Assembly (NCBI GenBank): GCA_028869355.1
Contig: JAGWSK010000360.1
Location: forward strand, 1 to 35,576
DNA length: 35,576 nt
Origin: Alphaproteobacteria bacterium
Lineage (GTDB): Bacteria > Pseudomonadota > Alphaproteobacteria > Micropepsales > Micropepsaceae
Reading direction: 5' to 3'
The notes below the pieces were generated by a model. That model worked only from the letters and a program-made list of their open reading frames with translations, had not been told where the DNA came from and ran no database searches. Positions 16,008 through 23,924 of this stretch are shown here, one piece after another. The stretch's first letter is position 1, and each line of letters opens with the position of its first letter. Both the position numbers and the translations under genes were made by a program.

Positions 16008-16517
16008 ATGATCACAAAAAGCCGCATGGCATGGATTGCCGCATCGGTTGCATTTGCAGCGCTTTGCTGCCAGGCGGGGTGGGCCGAAACCGGATCGGAC
16101 ACAGGGATAATTCTGGAACATCCGTGGAGTCCGGCGACACCGAACGGCGCGGCCACCGCCGCCGCCTATATGTCGATTGAAAATCATGGCCGCAGCGACG
16201 ACCGGTTGCTCGGCGGTTCGGCGCCGGTTGCGGCAAAGGTGGAAGTTCACGCGATGTCCATGGCGAACGGCATCATGTCGATGCGCGCATTGTCAGATGG
16301 CTTGAAGATTCCCGCGGGCATGACCGTGAATCTCGAGCCAAACGCAAATTACCATCTGATGCTCAGCGGACTGAAATCGGCGCTGAAGGACGGCACCAAA
16401 GTTCCGTTGACGTTGCACTTCGCCAAAGCCGGCGACATTCATGTCGAGATACCGGTGCTGCCGATTGGCTCCCGCGGGCCGGCCGCTACCGTGCCCGGCC
16501 ATATGGACCATCACTGA
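16008..16517 (+). CDS. PCu(A)C family periplasmic copper chaperone
   Basis: 169 aa. A signal peptide occupies residues 1-26 (MITKSR, hydrophobic core, QAGWA then ETGSD). The mature domain has the DUF461/PCuAC pattern HPWSPATPNGAATAAAYMSIEN. Copper ligands are predicted at H81, M92, H116 and M118 in VEVHAMSM, IMSMRAL and YHLMLSGL. The C-terminus ends in a His/Met-rich GHMDHH that could add a metal site. Family members deliver Cu(I) to the CuA or CuB centre of cytochrome oxidase. No Sco or oxidase gene is nearby. It is followed 6 bases later by a TetR gene in the same direction, which suggests a two-gene unit. Confidence 0.92.
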   Translation: MITKSRMAWIAASVAFAALCCQAGWAETGSDTGIILEHPWSPATPNGAATAAAYMSIENHGRSDDRLLGGSAPVAAKVEVHAMSMANGIMSMRALSDGLKIPAGMTVNLEPNANYHLMLSGLKSALKDGTKVPLTLHFAKAGDIHVEIPVLPIGSRGPAATVPGHMDHH

Positions 16518-16523
16518 AACCAC

Positions 16524-17111
16524 ATGAGCGAGAATGGGCCAGAACGGCCGTATCATCATGGCCAGCTTGGTCCCGCATTGCGAGCGAACGCGCGGGCGAT
16601 TCTGGAGCAAGACGGACTCCCGGGATTGTCGTTGCGCTCGGTCGCGCGCCGGGCCGGTGTGTCGCACACCGCTCCCTACCGGCATTATGCCAGCCGTGAG
16701 GCTCTGCTCGCCGATATCGCCTGCGAAGGCATCGCCGAATTGCGGGCCGAGCTTTCGCAGGCTGCCGCGGCGCCGGCCGAAAAGCCTGAGCGCATCGTGC
16801 GGTTCGCAACGGTTTACCTGCGTTTTGCCCTGCGGCATCCGGGGCTAATTCGCCTGATTTTCGGCGCCGAGTTCCACAATCGGGCAAGTTTCTCCGCCCT
16901 CTCGGATGCCACAAATTCGCTGGTCGCCGACATCGGTCAAGCGCTGGCAGATCCTGCCGCCGGTCTCGCCGCGCTCGCGGCGATGCACGGTCTTGCCATG
17001 CTGATACTCGATAACGTCATCGACCTTGGACAGCACCAATCGGGATGGGATGTTATCCCGTCGCGGGCTGGAATCCTGCTGCGCAGCCTGCTCGAATCTT
17101 CAGTAGTCTGA
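16524..17111 (+). CDS. TetR/AcrR family transcriptional regulator
   Basis: 195 aa. The N-terminal helix-turn-helix starts with RPYHHGQLGPALRANARAIL and continues LSLRSVARRAGVSHTAPYRHYASREALLADIA, which is the TetR DNA-recognition pattern of the YHHGQL subgroup. The C-terminal ligand domain resembles the WHG-type of that subgroup; the ligand is unknown. It starts 6 bases after the PCu(A)C gene and is probably co-transcribed with it; a copper link is only inferred from position. Its TGA stop (17109-17111) abuts the stop of convergent hemB (17112-17114) with no bases between. Confidence 0.92.
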   Translation: MSENGPERPYHHGQLGPALRANARAILEQDGLPGLSLRSVARRAGVSHTAPYRHYASREALLADIACEGIAELRAELSQAAAAPAEKPERIVRFATVYLRFALRHPGLIRLIFGAEFHNRASFSALSDATNSLVADIGQALADPAAGLAALAAMHGLAMLILDNVIDLGQHQSGWDVIPSRAGILLRSLLESSVV

Positions 17112-18113
17112 TTATCTTCCGCGCAGGCGGCGAGCCATGTCGCGCGCGAAATAAGTCAGAATCCCATCCGCGCCGGCACGTTTAAAGGCCGTCAGGCATT
17201 CCGGAACGGCACGTTCGGAATCGAGCCACCCGCGCTCGATCGCAGCCATCATCATCGCGTATTCGCCCGATACCTGGTACACGAATGTCGGCATCGCGAA
17301 TTCGTCTTTTACCCGCCGGAGCACGTCGAGATAGGGCAGGCCGGGTTTGACCATCACGAGATCGGCGCCCTCGGCAATATCGAGTGCAACTTCGCGCAAA
17401 GCTTCGTCGCTGTTCGACGGATCCATCTGATAGGTGCGCTTGTCGCCTCGCAGCGCTTTGGCCGAGCCGACCGCATCCCGGAATGGTCCATAAAAAGCGG
17501 AGGCATATTTCGCGGCATACGCCATGATCATGACGTCGCGGTAGCCATGCGTTTCAAGCGCCGCGCGGATCCTGCCGATGCGGCCATCCATCATGTCGGA
17601 AGGCGCGAGTATGTCGCAGCCGGCTTCGGCCTGCACCAAAGATTGCCGCACCAGGATTTCGACGCTCTCGTCGTTGGCGACATAGCTATCGATGAGAATG
17701 CCGTCGTGCCCGTGGCTGGTGTAGGGGTCGAGCGCCACGTCGCACATGACTCCAATTTCAGGCACGGCGCGCTTGATGGCGCGCACCGCCCGGCAAACAA
17801 GATTGTCGGGATTTTCCGCTTCGCGCCCGTCATCGGTCTTTTTCGCAGCGTCGGTATGTGGGAACAGCGCAATGACGGGGATTCCGAGATTGGCCGCCTC
17901 CTCGGCTGCCGCCAGGGTGTTATCAATTGAGAGCCGTTCAACGCCCGGCATTGATGGAATCGGGACGCGCTGGTTTTCGCCTTCGACTATAAACAGCGGC
18001 CAAATCAGGTCGGATGGGCTAAGGCGATTTTCGGCGACGAGCCGGCGAGACCACTCATGCCTGCGCAAGCGACGCATGCGCAGAGAAGGATATTGTGCAG
18101 ATGGATTCGCCAT
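17112..18113 (-). CDS. hemB: Porphobilinogen synthase (delta-aminolevulinic acid dehydratase)
   Basis: 333 aa. It condenses two 5-aminolevulinate molecules to porphobilinogen in the cytoplasm. The Schiff-base lysines are K202 (AYAAKYASAFYGPFRDA) and K256 (MVKPGLPYLD). The metal region reads CDVALDPYTSHGHDG with D125, D129 and D137 where zinc enzymes have three cysteines. It is therefore the Mg/alkali-metal type known from Pseudomonas and Bradyrhizobium. Start ATG 18113 fits the family. It is divergent from the hydratase-family gene and 1.8 kb from hemA, so two consecutive steps of heme synthesis lie in one neighbourhood. Confidence 0.97.
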   Translation of the reverse strand: MANPSAQYPSLRMRRLRRHEWSRRLVAENRLSPSDLIWPLFIVEGENQRVPIPSMPGVERLSIDNTLAAAEEAANLGIPVIALFPHTDAAKKTDDGREAENPDNLVCRAVRAIKRAVPEIGVMCDVALDPYTSHGHDGILIDSYVANDESVEILVRQSLVQAEAGCDILAPSDMMDGRIGRIRAALETHGYRDVMIMAYAAKYASAFYGPFRDAVGSAKALRGDKRTYQMDPSNSDEALREVALDIAEGADLVMVKPGLPYLDVLRRVKDEFAMPTFVYQVSGEYAMMMAAIERGWLDSERAVPECLTAFKRAGADGILTYFARDMARRLRGR

Positions 18114-18140
18114 TTCACACGCTTAAGACGATGCACCCGG

Positions 18141-18148
18141 ATTATACA
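18141..18148 (-). promoter_or_regulatory. Candidate -10 element of hemB
   Basis: On the minus strand the sequence reads TATAAT (plus-strand ATTATA 18141-18146), 28 bases before the hemB ATG. The plus strand offers TATACA (18143-18148) for the divergent gene. No convincing -35 is placed at the right distance for either, so this is a weak call. Confidence 0.35.
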
Positions 18149-18189
18149 ACGGGCCGGCCCGGTGAGCCTATCGCGGCCGGATCACAGCC

Positions 18190-19221
18190 ATGACAGCCGG
18201 TGTCCTGTTGCGCAACGACGGACCACTCGGCCACATCACGCTCAACCGGCCTAAAGCGCTGAATGCTCTTACCCACGATATGTGCCGCTCCATCTACGAG
18301 GCGCTGCAGGGCTGGGTGGCCGATCCAGCCATTCACGCGGTTCTGATCGATGCCGTGCCTGGACGCGCCTTTTGTGCCGGGGGTGATATCCGGTCGATTT
18401 ACCACTTGGGCCGCACCGACCTGCCGGCGGCGGAGGCCTTTTTTTCCACCGAATACCGGCTCAATGCCGCTATCCGCCACTTTCCAAAGCCCTATATCGC
18501 CCTGCTCAACGGCATCACAATGGGTGGCGGAGCAGGGCTGTCGGTCCATGGTTCGCACCGGCTGGTGACCGAAAATACCAGCTTCGCCATGCCGGAAACC
18601 GGGATCGGGCTCTATCCCGACGTCGGCGGCACGTACTTTCTCTCGCGACTTCAGGGCCAAACCGGAACCTGTCTTGCGCTTACCGGCATGCGGATTGGAC
18701 CGGCCGACATGGTCTGGCTCGGTCTGGCGACGCATTATGTTTCATCGGCCAAACTCGAGGGAGTTGCAATCCGCCTGACCGAAGGGGAGCCGGTCGAGGC
18801 AGTGCTTGCGGCACTTGCCGAACCGCCGCCCACTGCTCCCGGGATGGCGCCCCTTTCTGCCCGGATCGACGATGCATTCCGGGGCGACTCGGTCGAAGAA
18901 ATTATCGCCAACCTGCAACACGCCGGCGATTGGGGGCGCGACATCGGCAAGGCGCTCGCGACGCATTCGCCAACCAGCCTCAAGCTGACTCTTCGCGGCT
19001 TACGCGAAGCGCGCAAGTTGGATTTCGAAGGCTGTATGCGCATGGAATACCGGATGACCCTCCGCGTACTGCGCGGGCACGACCTTTACGAAGGCGTGCG
19101 AGCGATTCTCATCGATCGTGACCAGCATCCCCGCTGGAATCCGGACTTGCTCGAAAAGGTTACGAGTCAGCAAATAGACCGCTATTTTGCCTCTCTGGCG
19201 GATAAAGAACTGGCGTTGTGA
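18190..19221 (+). CDS. Enoyl-CoA hydratase/isomerase family; probable 3-hydroxyisobutyryl-CoA hydrolase
   Basis: 343 aa, longer than ordinary enoyl-CoA hydratases (about 260 aa) and matching the HIBCH group. Crotonase-fold oxyanion segments are FCAGGDIRSI (61-70) and ITMGGGAGLSVHG (109-121). Catalytic acids are likely E136 and D144 in FAMPETGIGLYPDVGGTYFLSRL, the pattern typical of HIBCH. The C-terminal LEKV and IDRYFASL are also typical. It hydrolyses 3-hydroxyisobutyryl-CoA in valine breakdown; no other valine genes are seen. An alternative is an uncharacterised CoA hydrolase of the same subfamily. ATG 18190 is 76 bases from divergent hemB. Confidence 0.88.
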   Translation: MTAGVLLRNDGPLGHITLNRPKALNALTHDMCRSIYEALQGWVADPAIHAVLIDAVPGRAFCAGGDIRSIYHLGRTDLPAAEAFFSTEYRLNAAIRHFPKPYIALLNGITMGGGAGLSVHGSHRLVTENTSFAMPETGIGLYPDVGGTYFLSRLQGQTGTCLALTGMRIGPADMVWLGLATHYVSSAKLEGVAIRLTEGEPVEAVLAALAEPPPTAPGMAPLSARIDDAFRGDSVEEIIANLQHAGDWGRDIGKALATHSPTSLKLTLRGLREARKLDFEGCMRMEYRMTLRVLRGHDLYEGVRAILIDRDQHPRWNPDLLEKVTSQQIDRYFASLADKELAL

Positions 19222-19239
19222 ATCCCGCTAAGCACTCGT

Positions 19240-19255
19240 TAACCTTGACCGGTTA
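19240..19255 (+). promoter_or_regulatory. Inverted repeat upstream of ldtR
   Basis: TAACC (19240-19244), TTGACC, GGTTA (19251-19255) is a symmetrical site 30 bases before the ldtR start. The central TTGACC may be a -35 hexamer. Overlap of a palindrome with a promoter element suggests autoregulation by LdtR, an inference not tested here. Confidence 0.4.
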
Positions 19256-19284
19256 GTTTTCGAATCGATAGCGAGGAGATTCGC

Positions 19285-19791
19285 ATGGCGTTAGTAGCTC
19301 ATACAGAGGCAGAGGTGGTCGACAGTCCGCTGGCGATCAAGCCGGGGTACCTTGAGGCGCTGTCGCTGGTCGAACGGCTTCACCGCCAGCTCCTTGATGT
19401 GATCAAGGACGAGCTCGAACGCCGTGGCGAGCTGGAGGTGAACAGCGTTCAGGCGCTGATGCTGTTCAATATCGGAGATCAGGAGCTGACGGCAGGCGAA
19501 CTGCGCACGCGCGGCCACTACCTCGGATCCAACGTCTCATATAACCTCAAAAAGCTGGTGGAGCTTGGCTATATCCACCACGAACGTTCGGACGCGGATC
19601 GTCGCGCGGTATGCATTCGGCTGGCGGACAAAGGGCAGGCGATTCGGCAGCTTGTGGCCAGCCTGTTCGATCGCCAACTGACGTCCTTGCGGCCGGTGGG
19701 AAATCTCGCGCCGGAGGATTTTCAGGCGATGAACCGTTCACTGCGCCGGCTGGAGCGTTTCTGGCTGGATCAGGTCCGTTACCGGCTGTAG
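19285..19791 (+). CDS. ldtR: LdtR-like MarR family winged-helix regulator
   Basis: 168 aa. The segment NSVQALMLFNIGDQELTAGELRTRGHYLGSNVSYNLKKL is strongly characteristic of LdtR-type regulators of alphaproteobacteria, followed by the wing ERSDADRRAVCIRLADKG. LdtR was described as an activator of L,D-transpeptidase and other genes in Liberibacter and Sinorhizobium, linked to cell-wall and osmotic stress. No transpeptidase gene is nearby. ATG 19285 has AGGAGA 5-8 bases upstream. It is followed by hemA after 132 bases in the same direction; I recall this adjacency from other alphaproteobacteria but cannot test it. Confidence 0.88.
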   Translation: MALVAHTEAEVVDSPLAIKPGYLEALSLVERLHRQLLDVIKDELERRGELEVNSVQALMLFNIGDQELTAGELRTRGHYLGSNVSYNLKKLVELGYIHHERSDADRRAVCIRLADKGQAIRQLVASLFDRQLTSLRPVGNLAPEDFQAMNRSLRRLERFWLDQVRYRL

Positions 19792-19923
19792 CCGAGAATC
19801 ACTCGCAACTGCTGGCGTCAGCCGGCGCAATTCAAGAATTTGTATGCGCATCAGCGCGCTATTGGGCTATGCTCCGCACCCACGGTCGTATAGAAACGCC
19901 TTCTGGGTGGGAGAGCAGAACCG

Positions 19924-21141
19924 ATGCCGGGCGCATACGGCCACATCTTCAAGGACAATATCGCCAAGCTAAAGCGTGAGGGACGCTATCGGATTTTTGC
20001 CGATATCCTTCGCCACCGCGGTGATTTTCCTGCGGCCGACCACCATACGTCCAACGGTGTTCGGAACATAACCGTCTGGTGCAGCAACGATTATCTTTGC
20101 ATGGGCCAGCACCCGGTGGTGACCGAGGCGATGAAGGCCGCGATCGACAGGGCGGGCGCGGGATCGGGCGGTACACGGAACATCTCGGGCACCCACCATT
20201 ATCATGTCGAACTGGAAAAGGAACTTGCGGCGCTGCACGGCAAGGAAGCCGGACTTTTGTTCACTTCCGGCTTCGTATCCAATGAAGCGACGCTTTCGAC
20301 TCTGGCGCGCCTGCTGCCGGGCTGCATCTTCTTCTCCGACGAATTGAACCATGCCTCGATGATCGAAGGTATGCGCCATTCGGGTGCCGAGAAGCGAATT
20401 TATCGGCATAACGACATGGCGCATCTCGAGGAGCTTCTGCGGGGGGCGCCGCCCAACGCGCCCAAGATCATCTGTTTCGAATCGGTCTATTCGATGGAAG
20501 GTGATTTCGGCCAGATCGGCAGGATTTGCGATCTTGCCGAAAAATTCGGCGCGATGACTTATCTCGACGAAGTGCACGGCGTCGGATTGTACGGCGACCA
20601 CGGGGGCGGTGTCGCCGAGCGCGACGGTCAGATGCACCGCGTCGACATCATCGAGGGCACGCTCGCCAAGGCGTTCGGCGTCATGGGTGGCTATATCACC
20701 GGGACCACGGCGATGGTGGACTGCGTCCGCTCCTTTGCTGCCGGGTTTATCTTTACGACTTCGATTCCACCGGCGATCGCCGCCGGCGCTCTGGCTGCGG
20801 TACGTCATTTGCGCGCCAGCAATGCCGAACGGCAGGGCTTGCACAGTCGCGCCGCGCGCGTGAAGCACCTCCTGGGGCAGCGCAACGTGCCGCTGCTCGA
20901 ATCCCCGAGCCATATCGTTCCCGTGCTGGTCGGTGACGCCGCACTGTGCCGGATCGTCTCGGACGAACTTCTGTACACCCACGGGATTTACGTGCAGCCG
21001 ATCAATTTCCCGACCGTCCCCAGGGGCACCGAACGGCTGCGCATTACGCCCTCGCCGATGCACACCGACGAGCAGATCGACCATCTGGTGGAATCGATCG
21101 ACACGGTTTGGACGGCGCTGCGCCTTCGCCGCGCCGCGTAG
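19924..21141 (+). CDS. hemA: 5-aminolevulinate synthase
   Basis: 405 aa PLP enzyme of the alpha-oxoamine synthase family. It condenses glycine and succinyl-CoA to 5-aminolevulinate (Shemin/C4 pathway), a marker of alphaproteobacteria. Key segments are WCSNDYLCMGQHP, the glycine-rich GAGSGGTRNISGTHHYHVELE, DELNHASMIEGMR, TYLDEVHGVGLYG and the PLP lysine K249 in GTLAKAFGVMGGY. The C-terminus has the family GTERLRITPSPMHTDEQI. The N-terminal heme regulatory CP motif of mitochondrial enzymes is absent. GGGAGAG precedes ATG 19924. It converges with mucR over a GC-rich, hairpin-forming spacer. Confidence 0.97.
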   Translation: MPGAYGHIFKDNIAKLKREGRYRIFADILRHRGDFPAADHHTSNGVRNITVWCSNDYLCMGQHPVVTEAMKAAIDRAGAGSGGTRNISGTHHYHVELEKELAALHGKEAGLLFTSGFVSNEATLSTLARLLPGCIFFSDELNHASMIEGMRHSGAEKRIYRHNDMAHLEELLRGAPPNAPKIICFESVYSMEGDFGQIGRICDLAEKFGAMTYLDEVHGVGLYGDHGGGVAERDGQMHRVDIIEGTLAKAFGVMGGYITGTTAMVDCVRSFAAGFIFTTSIPPAIAAGALAAVRHLRASNAERQGLHSRAARVKHLLGQRNVPLLESPSHIVPVLVGDAALCRIVSDELLYTHGIYVQPINFPTVPRGTERLRITPSPMHTDEQIDHLVESIDTVWTALRLRRAA

Positions 21142-21196
21142 AGCTTTCAAACCTAAGCGCCGCTTCAGGGCCCCGAGGGCGTGAAGAAATCGCCGG

Positions 21197-21225
21197 AGGC
21201 GCCCGCATGCGGCGCCTTGCGCCGC
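21197..21225. terminator. GC-rich overlapping hairpins between convergent hemA and mucR
   Basis: AGGCGCC (21197-21203) and GGCGCCT (21211-21217) form a 7-bp stem. GCGGCG (21209-21214) and CGCCGC (21220-21225) form a competing 6-bp stem that reuses the second arm. Either could end hemA or mucR transcripts. No T-run follows, so strict intrinsic termination is unlikely. The surrounding gap (21142-21288) has no gene. Confidence 0.4.
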
Positions 21226-21288
21226 AGCGAATTTGAAAAGAAGCGCCGCGAAGCGGTCGCGGGAGCCCGAGGGATGCGGCTGGCGAAA

Positions 21289-21762
21289 CTATCCTTTACG
21301 GCGACGACCGGAGGACGACGCGGTACGGCCGAGACCAATTTTCTTCGCGAATTCTGACCTTTGCGCGGCGTAATTGGGTGCAACCATGGGATAATCGGCT
21401 GGAAGGCTCCACTTGGACCGGTATTCCTCCGGGGTCATTCCGTAGTTTGAGCGTAAATAGCGCTTGAGCATCTTGAGCTTTTTGCCGTCTTCCAGGCAAA
21501 CGATAAAGTCAGGATTCACCGAGCGCTTTACCGGGATTGCCGGTTTCTGCGACAACTGTATTTCGCCGCTTAATCCGCCGCCGAGCCCGCCAAGGGTGCT
21601 GTGCACGCTTTTGATCATGGCGGGCACTTCTGACACCGGAATAGGATTGTTACTGACATAAGCGGCGACTATTTCTGTCGCGAGCTTGAGAATATCGTCG
21701 GATCTCACGCCGTTGCTTTCCGAATTCTGTGCCATTTCTGTAATTCCTGGAACGCTATTCAT
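21289..21762 (-). CDS. mucR: MucR/Ros family transcriptional regulator lacking canonical zinc ligands
   Basis: 157 aa. The N-terminal oligomerisation part (DILKLATEIVAAYVSNNPIPVSEVPAMIKSVHSTL) and the C-terminal TPEEYRSKWSLPADYPMVAPNYA are diagnostic for Ros/MucR. These proteins bind AT-rich DNA and regulate exopolysaccharide, motility, virulence or cell-cycle genes. The zinc-finger positions read C89, D92, Y102 and N106 instead of C, C, H, H, so zinc binding should be lost. The start may be ATG 21762 or ATG 21735 (MAQNSES). Both have an AGGA upstream, and the second matches homologue N-termini better. The tail is basic (SSSGRRRKG). It is single-gene, convergent with hemA and divergent from glyA. 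Confidence 0.92.
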   Translation of the reverse strand: MNSVPGITEMAQNSESNGVRSDDILKLATEIVAAYVSNNPIPVSEVPAMIKSVHSTLGGLGGGLSGEIQLSQKPAIPVKRSVNPDFIVCLEDGKKLKMLKRYLRSNYGMTPEEYRSKWSLPADYPMVAPNYAAQRSEFAKKIGLGRTASSSGRRRKG

Positions 21763-22153
21763 GTTCAGTCCTGTTGTAGTGCTTTTAGGCTGGTACTAAC
21801 CGCGGGATCAAGACCAAGAGCAGTCCAGTACACTGCTTGGCGCCTGTTGCAGGTGAAATAAACGTGAACAGCTGTGGAAGCGCAGGCCAAATGCAGACGA
21901 AGATTTTTTCTGAAAAAAAAACCTGCAAGGCCTCGCGGCTTTGGCGCGCGCGCACGAATATTATTCACTTGGGGGGTAAACGGCACGATTGAGCCGGTTT
22001 TCGGCAAACGCGACCAAATCAGGACTGTTCGTCGCAAGCCCAGGAATTCTGTGGGCGTGGTGCTACGAGTTGTCGTGACCGTCCCCAATATCTGGTAAAG
22101 GTGCGGCCCTTTTGACGCAATCGCATGCCCGCGTCGCCTATCGGGATTTGATC
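21763..22153. other. mucR-glyA divergent regulatory spacer
   Basis: 391 bases with no supported gene. The most striking part is an A/T block: TTTTTT at 21904-21909, then CTG, then nine A (21913-21921), an inverted repeat in otherwise GC-rich DNA. AT-rich T-A-step DNA of this kind is what MucR proteins bind, so autoregulation is plausible. Further on are a GC-alternating run (GCGCGCGC near 21949) and AATATTATT near 21957. The promoters of mucR (minus) and glyA (plus) must lie here, but I cannot place them with confidence. I see no glycine riboswitch pattern. Confidence 0.5.
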
Positions 22154-23437
22154 ATGGACAGGAGACTTGCCGGATTTTTTGCCGCCTCGCTGCGCGACAG
22201 CGACCCGGAGGTCGCGACCGCAATCGCGGACGAATTGCGCCGGCAACAGGAAAAGATCGAGTTGATCGCGTCCGAGAACATTGTCTCGCACGCGGTGCTG
22301 GAGGCGCAGGGCTCGGTTCTGACCAACAAATATGCCGAGGGCTATCCCGGGCGGCGCTATTACGGTGGCTGCGAATTCGTCGATGTCGCCGAGACGCTCG
22401 CCATCGATCGTGCCTGCAAGCTGTTCGAATGTTCCTTTGCCAATGTGCAGCCCCATTCGGGGGCTCAGGCAAATCAGGCGGTGTTCTTCGCCCTGCTGCA
22501 GCCGGGCGACACCTTCATGGGCCTGAACCTCGCCTCGGGTGGACATCTGACACACGGTTCACCAGTGAATCTGTCCGGCAAATGGTTCCGTCCGATTGCT
22601 TACAATGTCCGGCGAGACGACCACCGCATTGACATGGATGAGGTCGAGCGGCTGGCGCAGGAACACAAGCCGAAACTGATCGTGGCCGGCGGTTCGGCCT
22701 ATCCCCGGTTCATCGATTTTGCCCGGTTTCGTGCGATTGCCAACTCCGTGGGCGCCTTGTTCATGGTCGACATGGCGCATTTTGCCGGCCTCGTGGCAGG
22801 CAAGCAGCATCCCAATCCGCTCGATCATGCCCATGTGGTGACTGCGACGACGCACAAGACACTGCGTGGGCCGCGCGGCGGACTGGTGCTTTCGCGCGAC
22901 GCCGAGCTCGGCAAAAAAATCAATTCTGCCGTGTTTCCTGGATTGCAGGGGGGCCCGCTGATGCACGTCATTGCGGCCAAAGCGGTCGCCTTCGGCGAAG
23001 CACTCAAACCCGAATTCGAGACTTATGCGCGCGGAGTAGTCGATAATGCGAAAGTGTTGACGCAAACGCTGAGGTCACGTGGTCTCGATATCATCTCCGG
23101 CGGCACCGATACGCATGTCCTGCTGGTCGATTTGCGGCCCAAAAAGGTCACCGGACGCGCCGCCGAAAAGGCGCTCGATCGCGCCAACATCACCTGCAAC
23201 AAGAACGCCATTCCGTTCGATCCGGAAAAGCCAATGATTACGTCGGGAATCCGGCTGGGGTCGCCTGCCGGCACGACCCGCGGCTTCGGCGCCGAAGAAT
23301 TTCGCGCCATCGCCGGCTTGATTGTCGAAGTGGTCGATGGGGTCGCGGCGAAGGGGGAACAGGGCGATCCCGCGGTCGAAGAGACTGTCAGGCGCCGCGT
23401 GGTGGAATTGTGCCGCCGGTTTCCGATTTACAGCTGA
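22154..23437 (+). CDS. glyA: Serine hydroxymethyltransferase
   Basis: 427 aa from ATG 22154. This PLP enzyme interconverts serine and glycine with tetrahydrofolate, giving glycine and C1 units. Conserved parts are IELIASENIVSHAVLEAQGS, TNKYAEGYPGRRYYGGCEFVD, NVQPHSGAQAN, the PLP lysine K235 in TATTHKTLRGPRGG and the C-terminal TSGIRLGSPAGTTRGF. The frame continues upstream to a TTG at 22112 adding 14 residues, but ATG 22154 yields the family length and has GGGA 8 bases upstream. It is the first gene of the glyA-nrdR-rib-nusB-thiL run and supplies glycine to HemA encoded just upstream. Confidence 0.96.
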   Translation: MDRRLAGFFAASLRDSDPEVATAIADELRRQQEKIELIASENIVSHAVLEAQGSVLTNKYAEGYPGRRYYGGCEFVDVAETLAIDRACKLFECSFANVQPHSGAQANQAVFFALLQPGDTFMGLNLASGGHLTHGSPVNLSGKWFRPIAYNVRRDDHRIDMDEVERLAQEHKPKLIVAGGSAYPRFIDFARFRAIANSVGALFMVDMAHFAGLVAGKQHPNPLDHAHVVTATTHKTLRGPRGGLVLSRDAELGKKINSAVFPGLQGGPLMHVIAAKAVAFGEALKPEFETYARGVVDNAKVLTQTLRSRGLDIISGGTDTHVLLVDLRPKKVTGRAAEKALDRANITCNKNAIPFDPEKPMITSGIRLGSPAGTTRGFGAEEFRAIAGLIVEVVDGVAAKGEQGDPAVEETVRRRVVELCRRFPIYS

Positions 23438-23454
23438 AGCAAGAAAGGTTGCTT
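23437..23454 (+). promoter_or_regulatory. Hairpin holding the nrdR ribosome site in its loop
   Basis: AAGCAA (23437-23442), loop GAAAGG, TTGCTT (23449-23454), then TTCT. This perfect 6-bp stem fills most of the 22-base glyA-nrdR gap, and its loop is the only Shine-Dalgarno-like sequence for nrdR (ATG 23460). It may tune NrdR translation or weakly attenuate transcription. Confidence 0.4.
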
Positions 23455-23459
23455 TTCTG

Positions 23460-23924
23460 ATGCGTTGCCCGTTCTGCGGACATGATGACACCCAGGTGAA
23501 GGACAGCCGGCCGTCGGACGACAATGCCGCGATCCGGCGCCGGCGCCTGTGTCCGGCTTGCGGTGGGCGCTTCACGACATTCGAACGCGTTCAGTTGCGC
23601 GAACTCATTGTGATCAAGAAGGCGGGCCGCCGCGAAGTTTTTGACCGCGAAAAACTCGAACGCGCCATTCACCACGCGTTGCGCAAACGGCCGGTCGAAC
23701 CCGACCGCGTCGAGCGCATGATCACCGGGATTGTCCGCCGGCTGGAAAGTTTTGGCGAAAATGAAATTCCTTCGAACGTGATCGGTGAGCTGGTGATGCA
23801 GGCGCTGTCTTCACTCGACAAGGTCGCGTATATCCGCTTTGCCTCCGTCTATAAGAATTTTCGCGAAGCGAAGGATTTCGAGACCTTTGTCGGTGAACTT
23901 TCGACCGGCGCCGATCAGGATTGA
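23460..23924 (+). CDS. nrdR: Transcriptional repressor NrdR
   Basis: 154 aa, the standard length. A zinc ribbon at the N-terminus (MRCPFCGHDDTQVKDSR, then RRLCPACGGRFTTFER; C3, C6, C31, C34) is followed by an ATP-cone domain beginning VIKKAGRREVFDREKLERAI. NrdR senses dATP/ATP and represses ribonucleotide reductase genes. The frame extends upstream into glyA, but MRCPFC is the invariant start. It sits between glyA and ribD, a frequent arrangement. Its stop overlaps the ribD TTG start by 4 bases. Confidence 0.97.
   Translation: MRCPFCGHDDTQVKDSRPSDDNAAIRRRRLCPACGGRFTTFERVQLRELIVIKKAGRREVFDREKLERAIHHALRKRPVEPDRVERMITGIVRRLESFGENEIPSNVIGELVMQALSSLDKVAYIRFASVYKNFREAKDFETFVGELSTGADQD

Noticed and set aside
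19969..21150. Minus-strand open frame of 393 codons opposite hemA
   Set aside because: Mirror of a clear 5-aminolevulinate synthase; no motif or start signal.
21763..22153. Glycine riboswitch before glyA
   Set aside because: No tandem aptamer pattern was recognised; only an A/T tract and short GC repeats are present.
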